Source: Bilophila sp964538355 (GTDB taxonomy: Bacteria; Desulfobacterota; Desulfovibrionia; Desulfovibrionales; Desulfovibrionaceae). Taken from it: 64,000 nt of DNA. The position numbers and the translations under genes are program-made. Of the stretch, positions 1 to 8,474 are shown piece by piece. The notes beneath the pieces are model-generated. The model did not search any database. It was not told where the DNA came from and saw only the letters and a program-made list of their open reading frames with translations. Position 1 is the stretch's first letter, and each line of letters opens with the position of its first letter. The stretch lies in NCBI GenBank assembly GCA_964538355.1, contig CAZIFC010000004.1:92142-156141 (forward strand), written 5' to 3'.

Positions 1-438
1 CTGGCTCTGAAGGGTCTCTATTTTGGGCCAGAAAATATCAAGCGTGATGAGATGCTTCGCTCCAGAATCCTTTATTTGGTGCGTCAGCTCGGATTCCATG
101 TAGAGCGGGTTGGTCATGACGGCAATGGCCCCCGCCTTCATGACGCCCCAGAAGGCGATAAAGGTCTGGGGAAGATTGGGAAGCATGATGGAAACGCGAT
201 CACCGGGCCTTACCCCGCGTTTCCTCAGCGAAGCCGCCAGCGTTTCGGCGAGATCTTTAAGTTTTTTATAAGAAATGCGTGTATTTTGAAAGACGATGGC
301 ATCACGCTGCCCGAACTCCCGGGCTGCTGTATCCAGAACGCTTTGCAATCCGCCCTGAGGTATTTCAATGTCATGCGGGACACCCTTGTCGTAGGAAGAG
401 AACCAGGGGCAACCGGCGTCCTGTTGAAGGTCGTTCAT
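1..438 (-). CDS. fadD: Long-chain fatty acid-CoA ligase (AMP-binding), N-terminal fragment
   Basis: The ATG at 438 opens a frame that runs off the window start, giving the first 146 residues. The protein reads as the N-terminus of an AMP-forming acyl-CoA ligase: RDAIVFQNTRISYKKL, then LPNLPQTFIAFWGVMKAGA and NPLYMESEL, the pattern seen in FadD-type enzymes. Such enzymes activate fatty acids with ATP and CoA. The ATP-binding P-loop and the adenylation motifs lie outside the window, so chain-length preference cannot be judged. The start sits 176 bp after the stop of ispDF on the same strand, so co-transcription is possible. Confidence 0.8.
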   Translation of the reverse strand, partial: MNDLQQDAGCPWFSSYDKGVPHDIEIPQGGLQSVLDTAAREFGQRDAIVFQNTRISYKKLKDLAETLAASLRKRGVRPGDRVSIMLPNLPQTFIAFWGVMKAGAIAVMTNPLYMESELTHQIKDSGAKHLITLDIFWPKIETLQSQ

Positions 439-614
439 AATGGCTCACGATGCGAGAAGGTTAGAAGTGTCTGTCCTGAAGGCTCTCGCCTGATTACACC
501 AATGAGAACCGTTTTACAAGGATATGGCGGAACTTTCAGGCACAGCAAAGAGTTATTGCACGTTGTATCTTCTTGGGCTGTATGTATGCTGCCATACCGG
601 GCTTTCAGGATGCG

Positions 615-1814
615 CTAGGCGGAACGCAGCCCCGTAACCACGGCAACAGCCTTGATTCCCAGCCGTTCGCCGGTGAACCCCAACCCCTCTTCCGTTGTGG
701 CCTTTACGTTGACAGAACGCAGCTCCAGCCCGAGCAGCAGCGCGACGGAGCGGCGGATCTGCTCCCTGTAAGGCCCCACCTTGGGGATCTGGGCAATGAT
801 CGTCACATCCGCATGGGTCAGGGTTACGCCCGCTTTCTGGACATGTTCAAGAACGGTATTCAGCAAGACCGCCGAACTGATATTGTCAAAGGCCGGATCG
901 GAATCGGGAAAAAAGGTTCCGATATCCCCTGCCCCTATACATCCCAGCAAGGCATCCATGAGCGCGTGCAGCAGAACATCCCCGTCGGAATGGGCCAAGA
1001 CCTCGGGAGCCGCGGGAATGGCAACGCCACCCAGACGCATGGGACGGGCGGGCTGTTTTGACGGCCCGCCGTCGGAAAAACGGTGGACGTCGTATCCGTA
1101 TCCTACGCAAGGGAGGCTTGGTTTCGTCTCATGCAGCATTTCCAAATCCTCAGGCGTCGTTATTTTTTTGTTTGCAGGCTCTCCATCAACGATGTTCACG
1201 AGCTTTCCGCACAGCTCCAGCAGTGCGGCATCGTCCGTAACAGTCCAGCCCTCCCGGACAGCGCGCAAATGGGCTTCCCGCAACATGTCCACAGCAAATC
1301 CCTGTGGTGTTTGCACGGCTACCAGCCGGTTCCGCTCGGGGGTCGAGACAACCCGCCTTGCCCCGTCCACAATCTTGACGGTATCGATAACGGGGATGCC
1401 GGGGATACAGGCCGCGGCCTCTCCCCCCATCCCATCAAGAACGCGGTTGATCAGGGCAGGAGAAACAAAGGGCCGCGCCGCGTCATGGACCAGGACACGG
1501 CGGCAGGACTCTGGAAGGGCAGCCAGACCGTTGCGGACGGAATCCTGCCGCAACGCGCCTCCCGCCGCTGTCTTCCACGGAACGCCGAGATCCTGTTTCC
1601 GCATAAGCGCATCGACGCGCTCACGTTCTTGATCAAGGCATGATTCCGGAAAGACAAAGACAAGGCCCTCCACGCGCGCGCAGCGGGAAAAAGCCAATGC
1701 CGATTCCCAATACAGCGGGGCCTTGTTCCACGAAAGAAACTGCTTCGGCAAGCCGCCCGTTGCTGCAGACAATCTGCTGCCCTGCCCCGCCGCAAGAAGA
1801 ATCGTCCAAGCCAT
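615..1814 (-). CDS. ispDF: Bifunctional IspD/IspF (MEP cytidylyltransferase / MEcPP synthase)
   Basis: This is a fusion of two non-mevalonate isoprenoid pathway enzymes, 399 residues. The N-terminal half starts MAWTILLAAGQGSRL and carries the nucleotidyltransferase glycine loop, LVHDAARPF, and TPQGF motifs of IspD. It transfers CMP to methylerythritol phosphate. The C-terminal half has GYGYDVHRF, HSDGDVLLHALMDALLG and the ending ATTEEGLGFTGERLGI of IspF, which forms the cyclodiphosphate. The metal-binding Asp-x-His and His are present. I chose the ATG at 1814 because it has an AGAGAGG site upstream and begins exactly at the IspD fold. The frame is open upstream to 1976, but that part lies in the rnpB gene and is not coding. 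Confidence 0.95.
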   Translation of the reverse strand: MAWTILLAAGQGSRLSAATGGLPKQFLSWNKAPLYWESALAFSRCARVEGLVFVFPESCLDQERERVDALMRKQDLGVPWKTAAGGALRQDSVRNGLAALPESCRRVLVHDAARPFVSPALINRVLDGMGGEAAACIPGIPVIDTVKIVDGARRVVSTPERNRLVAVQTPQGFAVDMLREAHLRAVREGWTVTDDAALLELCGKLVNIVDGEPANKKITTPEDLEMLHETKPSLPCVGYGYDVHRFSDGGPSKQPARPMRLGGVAIPAAPEVLAHSDGDVLLHALMDALLGCIGAGDIGTFFPDSDPAFDNISSAVLLNTVLEHVQKAGVTLTHADVTIIAQIPKVGPYREQIRRSVALLLGLELRSVNVKATTEEGLGFTGERLGIKAVAVVTGLRSA

Positions 1815-1830
1815 AACAACCTCTCTGCAA

Positions 1831-1875
1831 TAAAAAGGCTCCGGTGTTTCTGCCGCGAACGGTTTCACCGGAGCC
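1831..1875 (-). terminator. Rho-independent terminator of rnpB
   Basis: On the minus strand a 10-bp perfect stem (GGCTCCGGTG, 1866-1875, pairing with CACCGGAGCC, 1837-1846) is followed by TTTTTA at 1831-1836. It lies just downstream of the RNase P RNA and just before the ribosome binding site of ispDF. Confidence 0.85.
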
Positions 1876-1885
1876 TGAAAAATCG

Positions 1886-2252
1886 GGAGTCGGACTATAA
1901 GCCGGGTTCTGTCCGCCCCTTGCGGGACGGAGACTGTCATTCCTCTAGGAGCACAGTTACCTGTACCCTCAAGCAACCTACCCGGAAGCGTTGATCGGGC
2001 CGACCCGCTTCCCTATTTGGTCTTGCTTCGGACGGGGCTTACCTAGCTCGTCACGTCACCGTGCCGACTGGTGGGCTCTTACCCCACCGTTTCACCCTTA
2101 CCGCCCGAGGGCGGCGGTTTGCTTTCTGTGGCGCTCTCCGAGGATCACTCCTCCTGGGCGTTACCCAGCGTCCTGCCCTGCGAAGCCCGGACTTTCCTCT
2201 CCGTCCGCCCCGCCGAAACGGGGCAAACGCGGCGACAGTCCATCCAACTCCC
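1886..2252 (-). ncRNA. rnpB: RNase P RNA, bacterial class A
   Basis: This is the catalytic RNA of RNase P, which matures the 5' ends of tRNAs. On the minus strand it begins near GGATGGACTGTCGCCGCG. It contains the conserved GAGGAAAGTCCGGGC block, then CAGGGCAGGACGCTGGGTAA, GGGTGAAACGGTGGGGTAAG, and ends in GAACCCGGCTTATAGTCCGA. These are the diagnostic conserved regions of the RNA in the right order. The exact ends are estimated to within a few bases. It lies between the zinc-ribbon gene and ispDF and has its own terminator. Confidence 0.93.
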
Positions 2253-2265
2253 GAAATATCAAAAA

Positions 2266-3033
2266 CTATTCGGCATCATGCGCCATGTCGTCAGCGGTCT
2301 GGTTGGTTTCCTCGTTAAAGTGCTCCACCCAGTAGATAAGACGCTGGCAGTTCGGACAATTGATGATCTTGTGACCGCCCTGCAACTCAATAAACGTCTG
2401 GGGCGGAATCGCGATACGGCAGCCCGAGCACACGCCCGCCGTGACCGGAACGATCACGGGGTGGGACAGGCGGCGGCGGATAAACTCATACCGATCAAGG
2501 ACGGGACGGGGAACGGCCGAACCCGTATCGGCACGGGTCGATCCCAAGGTTTCCAAACGCTTGCGGGCTTCCTGCAAACGGGTTTCCAGGCTGACCTGCT
2601 TGGTTTCCAGTTCAGCCTTGAGATCCGCCCAAACAGCGTCGACTTCCTGCAACACGCCGTCCTGATGCAGCTTTTCCTCAAGAAGAGCTGCACGCTCCTC
2701 TTCGCGGGAACGGTTCACCTTTTCCATGTTGTCCATTTCGCGGGCCATCGCCTGATATTCGCGCGAATTGGAAACCTGCATCATTTTGCTCTTGCTCTTC
2801 TTGATGCGGCTGGTGTCGTCATCAAGCTCTCCGTTGATGCGCTTTTCCTGCTCCTTCAAATGGGCAAGCTTTTCAAGCACATGCTCACGCTGGGAATTCG
2901 TAGCGGCGAAGCGCTCCTTGAGCTCTTCAAGCTCTTTGGGAGCCTGTTCAAGCTCCTTCTCCACGGAATGAATGGCGTCGTCCACGCGCTGAAGGGCCAC
3001 GAGCTGACGGATTTGTTCAAGATAAAGGCTCAC
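2266..3033 (-). CDS. Zinc-ribbon coiled-coil protein (COG1579 type)
   Basis: The protein has 255 residues. Residues about 5-175 form a long charged coiled-coil hairpin rich in Glu, Lys, Arg and Leu. The C-terminal part carries a four-cysteine zinc ribbon, CSGCRIAIPP and CPNCQRLIYW. This layout matches the COG1579 / CT398-like family, thought to bind nucleic acid or act as a scaffold; no reaction is known. The start is a GTG at 3033 with AGGAG just upstream. It lies 29 bp after the Nif3-like gene and 13 bp before rnpB, so the three are probably transcribed together. Confidence 0.85.
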   Translation of the reverse strand: MSLYLEQIRQLVALQRVDDAIHSVEKELEQAPKELEELKERFAATNSQREHVLEKLAHLKEQEKRINGELDDDTSRIKKSKSKMMQVSNSREYQAMAREMDNMEKVNRSREEERAALLEEKLHQDGVLQEVDAVWADLKAELETKQVSLETRLQEARKRLETLGSTRADTGSAVPRPVLDRYEFIRRRLSHPVIVPVTAGVCSGCRIAIPPQTFIELQGGHKIINCPNCQRLIYWVEHFNEETNQTADDMAHDAE

Positions 3034-3062
3034 AACACTACTCCTGGAATCTGATAACGGGA

Positions 3063-3890
3063 TTACGCATCAGTGCGTGGAAAAAACGGCGCAAGCGGAT
3101 CCTGCGCGGACACGAACTGCACAGCGACATCAGACACATTCACTTTCAATTGCAGGGCAAAACGCCGCATCATCTCTTCTTCAAGGCTGAAATGCCCCAC
3201 ATCCAGCACCGGAAGCGGAACATCCAGCGCAGCGTGGTATTTCATATCTCCGGTAATCAGCACATCCGCCCCACAAGCCGCCGCTTCGGGAGCAAGCGAG
3301 CTTCCCGAGCCGGGGCAAATGGCGATGCGCCGAATGGTTTCCGGCAGGGTTCCGGCAATCCGCGGACAGCTTCCTACAAGCCATTGGCGCAGGATGCTCC
3401 GCAAATCTTCAGGAGTCATATCGGCAATACAATCCCCGACAACGCCGAATCCGCATGAATAGGCGACACCGTCCTGTTCCATCGTGCCGGTCTTTTCCAG
3501 CACATCAAGAGGGCCGGCCGCAGCATCTGTCCGGCGCAGCCGCAGTTCTTCCGCCAGCCAGGCGACAGGCCCGGCCGGATTTGCATCCAGCGAGGTGTGT
3601 GCCGAATACAGCGGAACGTCCGCCCGGAAAAGCATGGACAAAACCGCATGGTAGCCGTCCAGCCGATCCGTGAACCGCCCTTCCATCGTCAGGGGATGGT
3701 GGGCAAGGATCATCTCCGCGCCCCAGTCAAGGGCTGCGCGCACGGACTCCGGCGTGGGATCAAGGCATACGGCAAGCCGGGAAACCTCTTCCCGCCGCGA
3801 AGCGACCTGCACCCCGGAACGATCCCACGCCGCCATGATGCCAAGCGGTGCGGTCTGTTCAATGATGCGGACAAGTTCCGTCTGTTTCAT
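3063..3890 (-). CDS. Nif3-like dinuclear metal centre protein
   Basis: The protein has 275 residues, usual for the family. Metal-ligand motifs are present: AEMILAHHPLTM near residue 60, YSAHTSLDANPAG near residue 95, and a C-terminal GHFSLEEEM where His and Glu complete the di-metal site. Members are ring-forming hexamers, often annotated as GTP cyclohydrolase I type 2, but the substrate is not settled. The gene follows purQ by 26 bp and precedes the zinc-ribbon gene, so it looks like the second gene of a minus-strand operon. Family assignment is firm; function is not. Confidence 0.88.
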   Translation of the reverse strand: MKQTELVRIIEQTAPLGIMAAWDRSGVQVASRREEVSRLAVCLDPTPESVRAALDWGAEMILAHHPLTMEGRFTDRLDGYHAVLSMLFRADVPLYSAHTSLDANPAGPVAWLAEELRLRRTDAAAGPLDVLEKTGTMEQDGVAYSCGFGVVGDCIADMTPEDLRSILRQWLVGSCPRIAGTLPETIRRIAICPGSGSSLAPEAAACGADVLITGDMKYHAALDVPLPVLDVGHFSLEEEMMRRFALQLKVNVSDVAVQFVSAQDPLAPFFPRTDA

Positions 3891-3916
3891 GTTTCTGGCC
3901 CCTGCCGAAGAAGAGG

Positions 3917-4750
3917 TTAGGCGTGGCGGACGGGGTTTTCGCGAAGATAGCGCACGGCATTCGCAAAAAGAGCCGTACCGGGAACGGCAAATTCTCCGCG
4001 CGTCCAGCCGGGATGGTTGGTTGCGTGGTGGAAAGCCTCCGGGTGCGGCATGAGGCCGAGGATACGCCCGGTGGGGTCGGTCAGGCCTGCAATTGCCATC
4101 GGGGAACCGTTGGGATTCCAGGGGTATTCCTGAGTAGCTTCGCCCGTTTCGGGGTGAGCGTACTGAAGGGCGACCAGATTTTCATCATACAGACGCTGGA
4201 GGGTAGCGGCATCGCGTGCGACGAGCTTGCCTTCACCGTGACGCACCGGCATGGGGAGCACGCCGTGAACCGAGAGGCCCTTGGTAAACACGCAGGGGCT
4301 GTTCGGATTGGGAATAAGTTGCACCCAGCGATCTTCGTAGCGGGCGGAATCGTTATGGCTCAGGGAAACCTGCCGTTCAAAACGCTTGCCGTCAAGCGAA
4401 GGCAAAATACCGAGCTTGACGAGAAGCTGGAACCCGTTGCAGATCCCCAGAATAAGGCCGCCGGCTTCGACGAACCGTTTCAGGCTCTCCAGCAGCGGCT
4501 GCCCTTCCGCATCAGACAGATGGAGCCAACGCTGGGCCGCAGCCTGCGCCGCGCCAAGGTCGTCTCCGTCGAGAAAGCCGCCGGGAAAAACGAGAAACTG
4601 GTAATCGCTCAGGCGAACCTTCGCAGCCACAATATCGGAAAAATGCACCACGTCAGCCCTGTCCGCACCGCCAAGACGCGCGGCATGTGCCGTTTCCTTA
4701 TGCGAATTGGTGCCGTATCCGGTGATGACCAGCGTGTTGACCTGACTCAT
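3917..4750 (-). CDS. purQ: Phosphoribosylformylglycinamidine synthase, glutaminase subunit PurQ
   Basis: This is a class I glutamine amidotransferase of 277 residues. The nucleophile elbow is GICNGFQLLVKLGILP and the catalytic His-Glu pair is in LMPHPEAFHH. The inserted stretch with WVQLIPNPNSPCVFTKGL and LPMPVRHGEGKLV is characteristic of the PurQ or PurL-C-terminal type. It supplies ammonia for the FGAR to FGAM step of purine synthesis. The partner synthetase PurL is not in this window. The ATG at 4750 has GGAAAAGGGTG upstream. The gene heads the minus-strand group with the Nif3-like and zinc-ribbon genes. Confidence 0.88.
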   Translation of the reverse strand: MSQVNTLVITGYGTNSHKETAHAARLGGADRADVVHFSDIVAAKVRLSDYQFLVFPGGFLDGDDLGAAQAAAQRWLHLSDAEGQPLLESLKRFVEAGGLILGICNGFQLLVKLGILPSLDGKRFERQVSLSHNDSARYEDRWVQLIPNPNSPCVFTKGLSVHGVLPMPVRHGEGKLVARDAATLQRLYDENLVALQYAHPETGEATQEYPWNPNGSPMAIAGLTDPTGRILGLMPHPEAFHHATNHPGWTRGEFAVPGTALFANAVRYLRENPVRHA

Positions 4751-5325
4751 TGTCCACCCTTTTCCTGCATAAAAATAGAATGATTATCACGGAAAGGCCA
4801 TACCGCGCCAGCCTGTTTCCGCCTTTTTCCACATCGGCATCCGAGCCTGTCGGCTTCCCGGCGCAAGGAGGGAAGCACCTCGCGAAGATTTCATTGACTC
4901 CGCAGAATGTCAAACGCTTCCACCCATTCCGAAGACTTTCCCCGCAAAAAACGTATTTCCGGCGCAATCTGGCCGCCTGCGCTGTGGGCGGGCTACCGGA
5001 GCGGGGGATTTACTTTATGCGGGTGTGCGTTTTCAGTCAATGGCTGTTTTTTTTTCAAAAAAGGGTTATTGTAGGCAGATATTGTTTGCGTGCATCCGGA
5101 GCGTTTTGCCGGAAAACAGAAAACAACGCACGGATAGATACGAAAAGCAAGGTTTTTTCGCTTCACATGACGACAGCATCACCCGATGCCGCCGTCTTTT
5201 GACCCGCTTTTGGCGGGCTTTTCGCGATCGCGTTCTTTTCCTTTCTGATGTATTCTGTTTCAAGACGAGCTTCGTAACTGCATCCCCACCCTCACGGCGG
5301 GAAACCCATACCTCGAGGTTTTTTC
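4751..5325. other. Divergent intergenic region between purQ and pyrG
   Basis: This 575-bp stretch contains no convincing gene. The purQ side is AT-richer near 4770-4790. The pyrG side has long T and A runs (5047-5065) and a tandem hairpin listed separately. Promoters for both flanking genes should lie here, but I see no pair of boxes good enough to place. Confidence 0.6.
5169..5222 (+). terminator. Tandem terminator-like hairpins upstream of pyrG
   Basis: The first hairpin pairs GACGACAGCATC (5169-5180) with GATGCCGCCGTC (5185-5196), 10 of 12 pairs, and is followed by TTTT. The second pairs CCCGC (5203-5207) with GCGGG (5213-5217) and is followed by CTTTT. No gene precedes them on this strand, so they may end a small RNA or act as a pyrG leader attenuator. 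Confidence 0.45.
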
Positions 5326-6975
5326 ATGACCAAGTTTATTTTCATTACTGGCGGCGTACTTTCCTCTCTCGGCAAAGGGCTTTCGGCGGCTTCCATCGGC
5401 GCGCTGCTCAACACGCGGGGGCTGAGCGTCACCATCCAGAAGCTCGATCCTTATATCAACGTGGACCCGGGAACCATGAACCCCTACCAGCACGGCGAAG
5501 TGTACGTTACCGATGACGGTGCGGAAACCGACCTCGACCTGGGCCACTACGAACGCTACCTCAACACGTCCCTGTCCCAGAAGAACAACACCACTTCCGG
5601 ATCGATTTATTATAAGGTTATCACCAAGGAACGCCGCGGCGATTACCTTGGCGGAACCGTACAGGTCATTCCCCACATCACGGATGAAATCAAGAACGCC
5701 GTCCTCAGCCTCGCCAAGGACGAACCGGGCAACCCTGCTCCCGACGTCGCCATCATCGAAATCGGCGGTACGGTCGGGGACATCGAAGGCCTGCCCTTCC
5801 TCGAAGCCATCCGTCAGCTCCGTTCCGAGCTGGGCCGCGACAACTGCCTGTACATCCACCTGACGCTCGTGCCCTACCTGCGCTCCGCTGGCGAACACAA
5901 GACCAAGCCGACCCAGCACAGCGTGAAAGAGCTGCGCTCCATCGGCATCCAGCCCGACATCATCCTCTGCCGCTGCGAAGAACCCGTGCCCGCCGACCTG
6001 CGCGCGAAGATCGCCCTCTTCTGCAACGTGGACAAGGACGCCGTCTTCTCCGCCGTGGACGTGAGCAACATCTACGAGCTGCCCCTCAAGCTGTACGAAG
6101 AAGGGCTGGATCAGAAAATCGCCATAATGTTGCGCCTGCCCGCCCGCAATGCCAAGCTGGAACCGTGGGAAGAGCTGGTTCACAACGTCAAGAACCCGCA
6201 GGGTCGCGTGACCATCGCCATCGTCGGCAAGTATGTGGAACTCAAGGAAGCCTACAAAAGCCTGCACGAAGCACTGGTACATGGCGGCATCGCCAACCGT
6301 GTAGCCCTTGATCTGCGCTATGTGAACTCCGAAGAAGTGACCCCCGAAAACGTTGCCGAAACCTTCAAGGGCGTCGACGGCATCCTGGTTCCCGGCGGAT
6401 TCGGCTACCGCGGTGTCGAGGGCAAGATCGAGTCCATCCGCCATGCCCGTGAAAACAATATTCCCTTCTTCGGCATTTGCCTCGGCATGCAGTGCGCGGT
6501 TATCGAATTCGCCCGCAACGTCGTGGGCATCGAAGACGCGAACTCCGAAGAATTCAACCCGCTTGCCAAAGACAAGATCATCTACCTGATGACGGAATGG
6601 TACGACTTCCGCAAGAAGGCCGTGGAACGCCGCGACGCCGAAAGCGACAAGGGCGGAACCATGCGTCTCGGGGCCTACCCCTGCACCATTTCCGAAGCGA
6701 CCCATGCCTTCGAGGCCTACAAGAAGGCCAATATCAACGAGCGTCACCGCCATCGCTACGAATTCAACAACGCCTACCGCGAACGCCTTGCCGACAAGGG
6801 CATGGAATTCAGCGGACAGTCTCCTGACGGAACGCTGGTTGAAATTGTTGAAATTCCTGATCATCCGTGGTTCCTCGGCTGCCAGTTCCACCCCGAATTC
6901 CAGTCCCGCCCCATGAACCCGCACCCGCTGTTCAAGGACTTCATCCGCGCGGCCAGAACGTACGGCAAGAAGTAG
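5326..6975 (+). CDS. pyrG: CTP synthase
   Basis: This enzyme makes CTP from UTP, ATP and glutamine. Its 549 residues fit the family. The N-terminal synthetase domain starts MTKFIFITGGVLSSLGKGL with the expected P-loop, followed by KLDPYINVDPGTMNPYQHGEV. The C-terminal glutaminase domain has the oxyanion loop GGFGYRG, the nucleophile in FFGICLGMQCAVIEFARN, and the His-x-Glu in CQFHPEFQSRP. It is alone in front of the Kdo/LPS genes. CTP is also needed to make CMP-Kdo, which fits the neighbourhood. Confidence 0.97.
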   Translation: MTKFIFITGGVLSSLGKGLSAASIGALLNTRGLSVTIQKLDPYINVDPGTMNPYQHGEVYVTDDGAETDLDLGHYERYLNTSLSQKNNTTSGSIYYKVITKERRGDYLGGTVQVIPHITDEIKNAVLSLAKDEPGNPAPDVAIIEIGGTVGDIEGLPFLEAIRQLRSELGRDNCLYIHLTLVPYLRSAGEHKTKPTQHSVKELRSIGIQPDIILCRCEEPVPADLRAKIALFCNVDKDAVFSAVDVSNIYELPLKLYEEGLDQKIAIMLRLPARNAKLEPWEELVHNVKNPQGRVTIAIVGKYVELKEAYKSLHEALVHGGIANRVALDLRYVNSEEVTPENVAETFKGVDGILVPGGFGYRGVEGKIESIRHARENNIPFFGICLGMQCAVIEFARNVVGIEDANSEEFNPLAKDKIIYLMTEWYDFRKKAVERRDAESDKGGTMRLGAYPCTISEATHAFEAYKKANINERHRHRYEFNNAYRERLADKGMEFSGQSPDGTLVEIVEIPDHPWFLGCQFHPEFQSRPMNPHPLFKDFIRAARTYGKK

Positions 6976-6999
6976 GCGCAGGATTTCAAAAAAACCTTT

Positions 7000-7043
7000 C
7001 CTTGCGGCCATTTCGGGAGTTTTTTCCGAAGTGGCCGCAAGGC
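7000..7043. repeat. 17-bp inverted repeat between pyrG and kdsA
   Basis: CCTTGCGGCCATTTCGG (7000-7016) pairs with CCGAAGTGGCCGCAAGG (7027-7043) with a single G-T pair and a 10-base loop containing a T run. No U tract follows on the plus strand. It could be a partial terminator after pyrG or an RNA processing site. On the minus strand a T run follows (6988-6994), but no minus-strand gene ends here. Confidence 0.6.
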
Positions 7044-7078
7044 CGTCTCTCAACACCTCCAACATTGAGGCCTGTTCC

Positions 7079-7891
7079 ATGACGCCAGAAGAACTTTACG
7101 CACGACTTCGACGGGAGCATTTCATCATTGCAGGGCCATGTGCGCTCGAAAGTTTTGAGCTGGCTCTCGAAACCGCCCACGCAGTTGCCGAAGCGGGCCG
7201 GGAAGCCGGGCTCTTCACCGTCTTCAAAAGTTCGTGGGACAAGGCCAACCGAACCTCGGGGAAGGGGTTTCGCGGCCCCGGCCTCGCCAAAGGCATGGAA
7301 TGGCTGGCCCGCATCAAGGAAGAAACCGGATTGCCCGTGATTACGGACATCCACCTTCCCGAACAGGCCGCCCCGGTTGCCGAGGTTGTGGATATCCTTC
7401 AGATTCCAGCCTTTTTATGCCGCCAGACGGATCTGCTCCTTGCGGCAGCGCAAACCGGGCGCGTCGTCAATGTCAAAAAAGGGCAGTTCGTTGCGCCGTG
7501 GGACATGGAAGCCGTGCGGGACAAAATTGTTGCGGCAGGCAACGAACGGCTCCTGTTCACCGAGCGGGGCAATTCCTTCGGCTACAACAATCTGGTCGTC
7601 GATTTCCGCGCCATCCCCATCATGCGCGGGCTTGGCCTCCCCGTGATCTTTGACGCGACGCACTCCGTCCAGCTTCCGGGCGGCAAGGGAACCTGCTCCG
7701 GTGGCGAGCGGCATCACGTCCCTGTTCTTGCCCGTGCCGCCGCAGCCGCAGGTGCCGACGGCATCTTCATGGAATGCCACCCCGATCCCGACAAGGCCCT
7801 GTGCGATGGTCCCAACAGCTGGCCCGTGGACAAGCTCCCCGCTCTGCTCAAGCAACTTTCAGCCATATGGGAAGTCCCCAATGACGTGTAA
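7079..7891 (+). CDS. kdsA: 3-deoxy-8-phosphooctulonate synthase
   Basis: KdsA condenses phosphoenolpyruvate with arabinose 5-phosphate to give Kdo 8-phosphate, the first committed step to the lipid A-linked sugar Kdo. The 270 residues include IIAGPCALES, KSSWDKANRTS, DILQIPAFLCRQTDLL, NVKKGQF, FGYNNLVVDFRA and DATHSVQLPGG, all family hallmarks. The NRTS-x-F-GPG loop is intact. I chose the ATG at 7079, with a GAGG a few bases upstream; the frame is open further up but that part overlaps the hairpin. It overlaps kdsC by 11 bases. Confidence 0.95.
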   Translation: MTPEELYARLRREHFIIAGPCALESFELALETAHAVAEAGREAGLFTVFKSSWDKANRTSGKGFRGPGLAKGMEWLARIKEETGLPVITDIHLPEQAAPVAEVVDILQIPAFLCRQTDLLLAAAQTGRVVNVKKGQFVAPWDMEAVRDKIVAAGNERLLFTERGNSFGYNNLVVDFRAIPIMRGLGLPVIFDATHSVQLPGGKGTCSGGERHHVPVLARAAAAAGADGIFMECHPDPDKALCDGPNSWPVDKLPALLKQLSAIWEVPNDV

Positions 7892-8474
7892 CACGCTCTA
7901 CTCTGACGGAACCGGATGCCCGGCACAGTCCCCCGCCTCCCGCCGTCCCTCGCTGGAAATGCTTGCCAAAAAAATCCGTCTCCTCGTCCTTGATGTGGAC
8001 GGCGTGATGACCGACGGCGGACTTTATTACGATGCAAACGGGCTGGTCATGAAACGCTTTCATGTCCACGACGGCATCGGCATCCGGCTTGCCAAGGCCG
8101 CGGGCATTGAAATCGCCGTCATCTCGGGAATGGCCGCGCCCTGCGTGCTCAAACGTCTGGAAGCTCTCGGCGTAACCGAATATCATGGTGGTGCCGACAA
8201 TAAATACCCGCTGCTCAACGCCATGCGCCAACGCCTCGGCCTTGAGTGGGACGAGATCGCCTATCTCGGTGATGACTGGGTTGATCTTGCTCCCATGTCT
8301 AGCGTGGGCCTCCCCGCCGCAGTTGCCAATGCCGTTCCCGAAGTCAAGGAACTGGCCCGTTTCGTCACCCAAAAGGAAGGCGGCAACGGTGCTGTCCGGG
8401 AGTGCATCGACCTGCTGCTGCGCTGTCAGGGGAAACAGGAGACGCTCCTTGAGCACTGGATGCATCTGGAATGA
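7881..8474 (+). CDS. kdsC: 3-deoxy-D-manno-octulosonate 8-phosphate phosphatase (HAD)
   Basis: This HAD-superfamily phosphatase hydrolyses Kdo 8-phosphate to Kdo. The nucleophile motif LLVLDVDGVMTDGGLYY is present, followed by FHVHDGIGIRLA, AVISGMAAP, and the acidic motif YLGDDWVDL. The usual family length is near 170-180; this start gives 197 residues. The ATG at 7881 overlaps the kdsA stop, which favours translational coupling. An internal ATG at 7959 would give a family-sized protein beginning MLAKKIRLLVLD and is the alternative start. Confidence 0.9.
   Translation: MTCNTLYSDGTGCPAQSPASRRPSLEMLAKKIRLLVLDVDGVMTDGGLYYDANGLVMKRFHVHDGIGIRLAKAAGIEIAVISGMAAPCVLKRLEALGVTEYHGGADNKYPLLNAMRQRLGLEWDEIAYLGDDWVDLAPMSSVGLPAAVANAVPEVKELARFVTQKEGGNGAVRECIDLLLRCQGKQETLLEHWMHLE

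Noticed and set aside
1815..1976. N-terminal extension of IspDF up to 1976
   Set aside because: These codons fall in the rnpB terminator and the 3' end of RNase P RNA; the IspD fold starts at 1814.
4765..4785. A Fur-box-like sequence upstream of purQ
   Set aside because: Only part of the consensus matches (AATGATTATC), and the gene is not iron-related.
5260..7080. A 606-codon open frame antisense to pyrG
   Set aside because: It covers exactly the opposite strand of a certain CTP synthase gene, has a composition driven by the codon bias of pyrG, and shows no domain.
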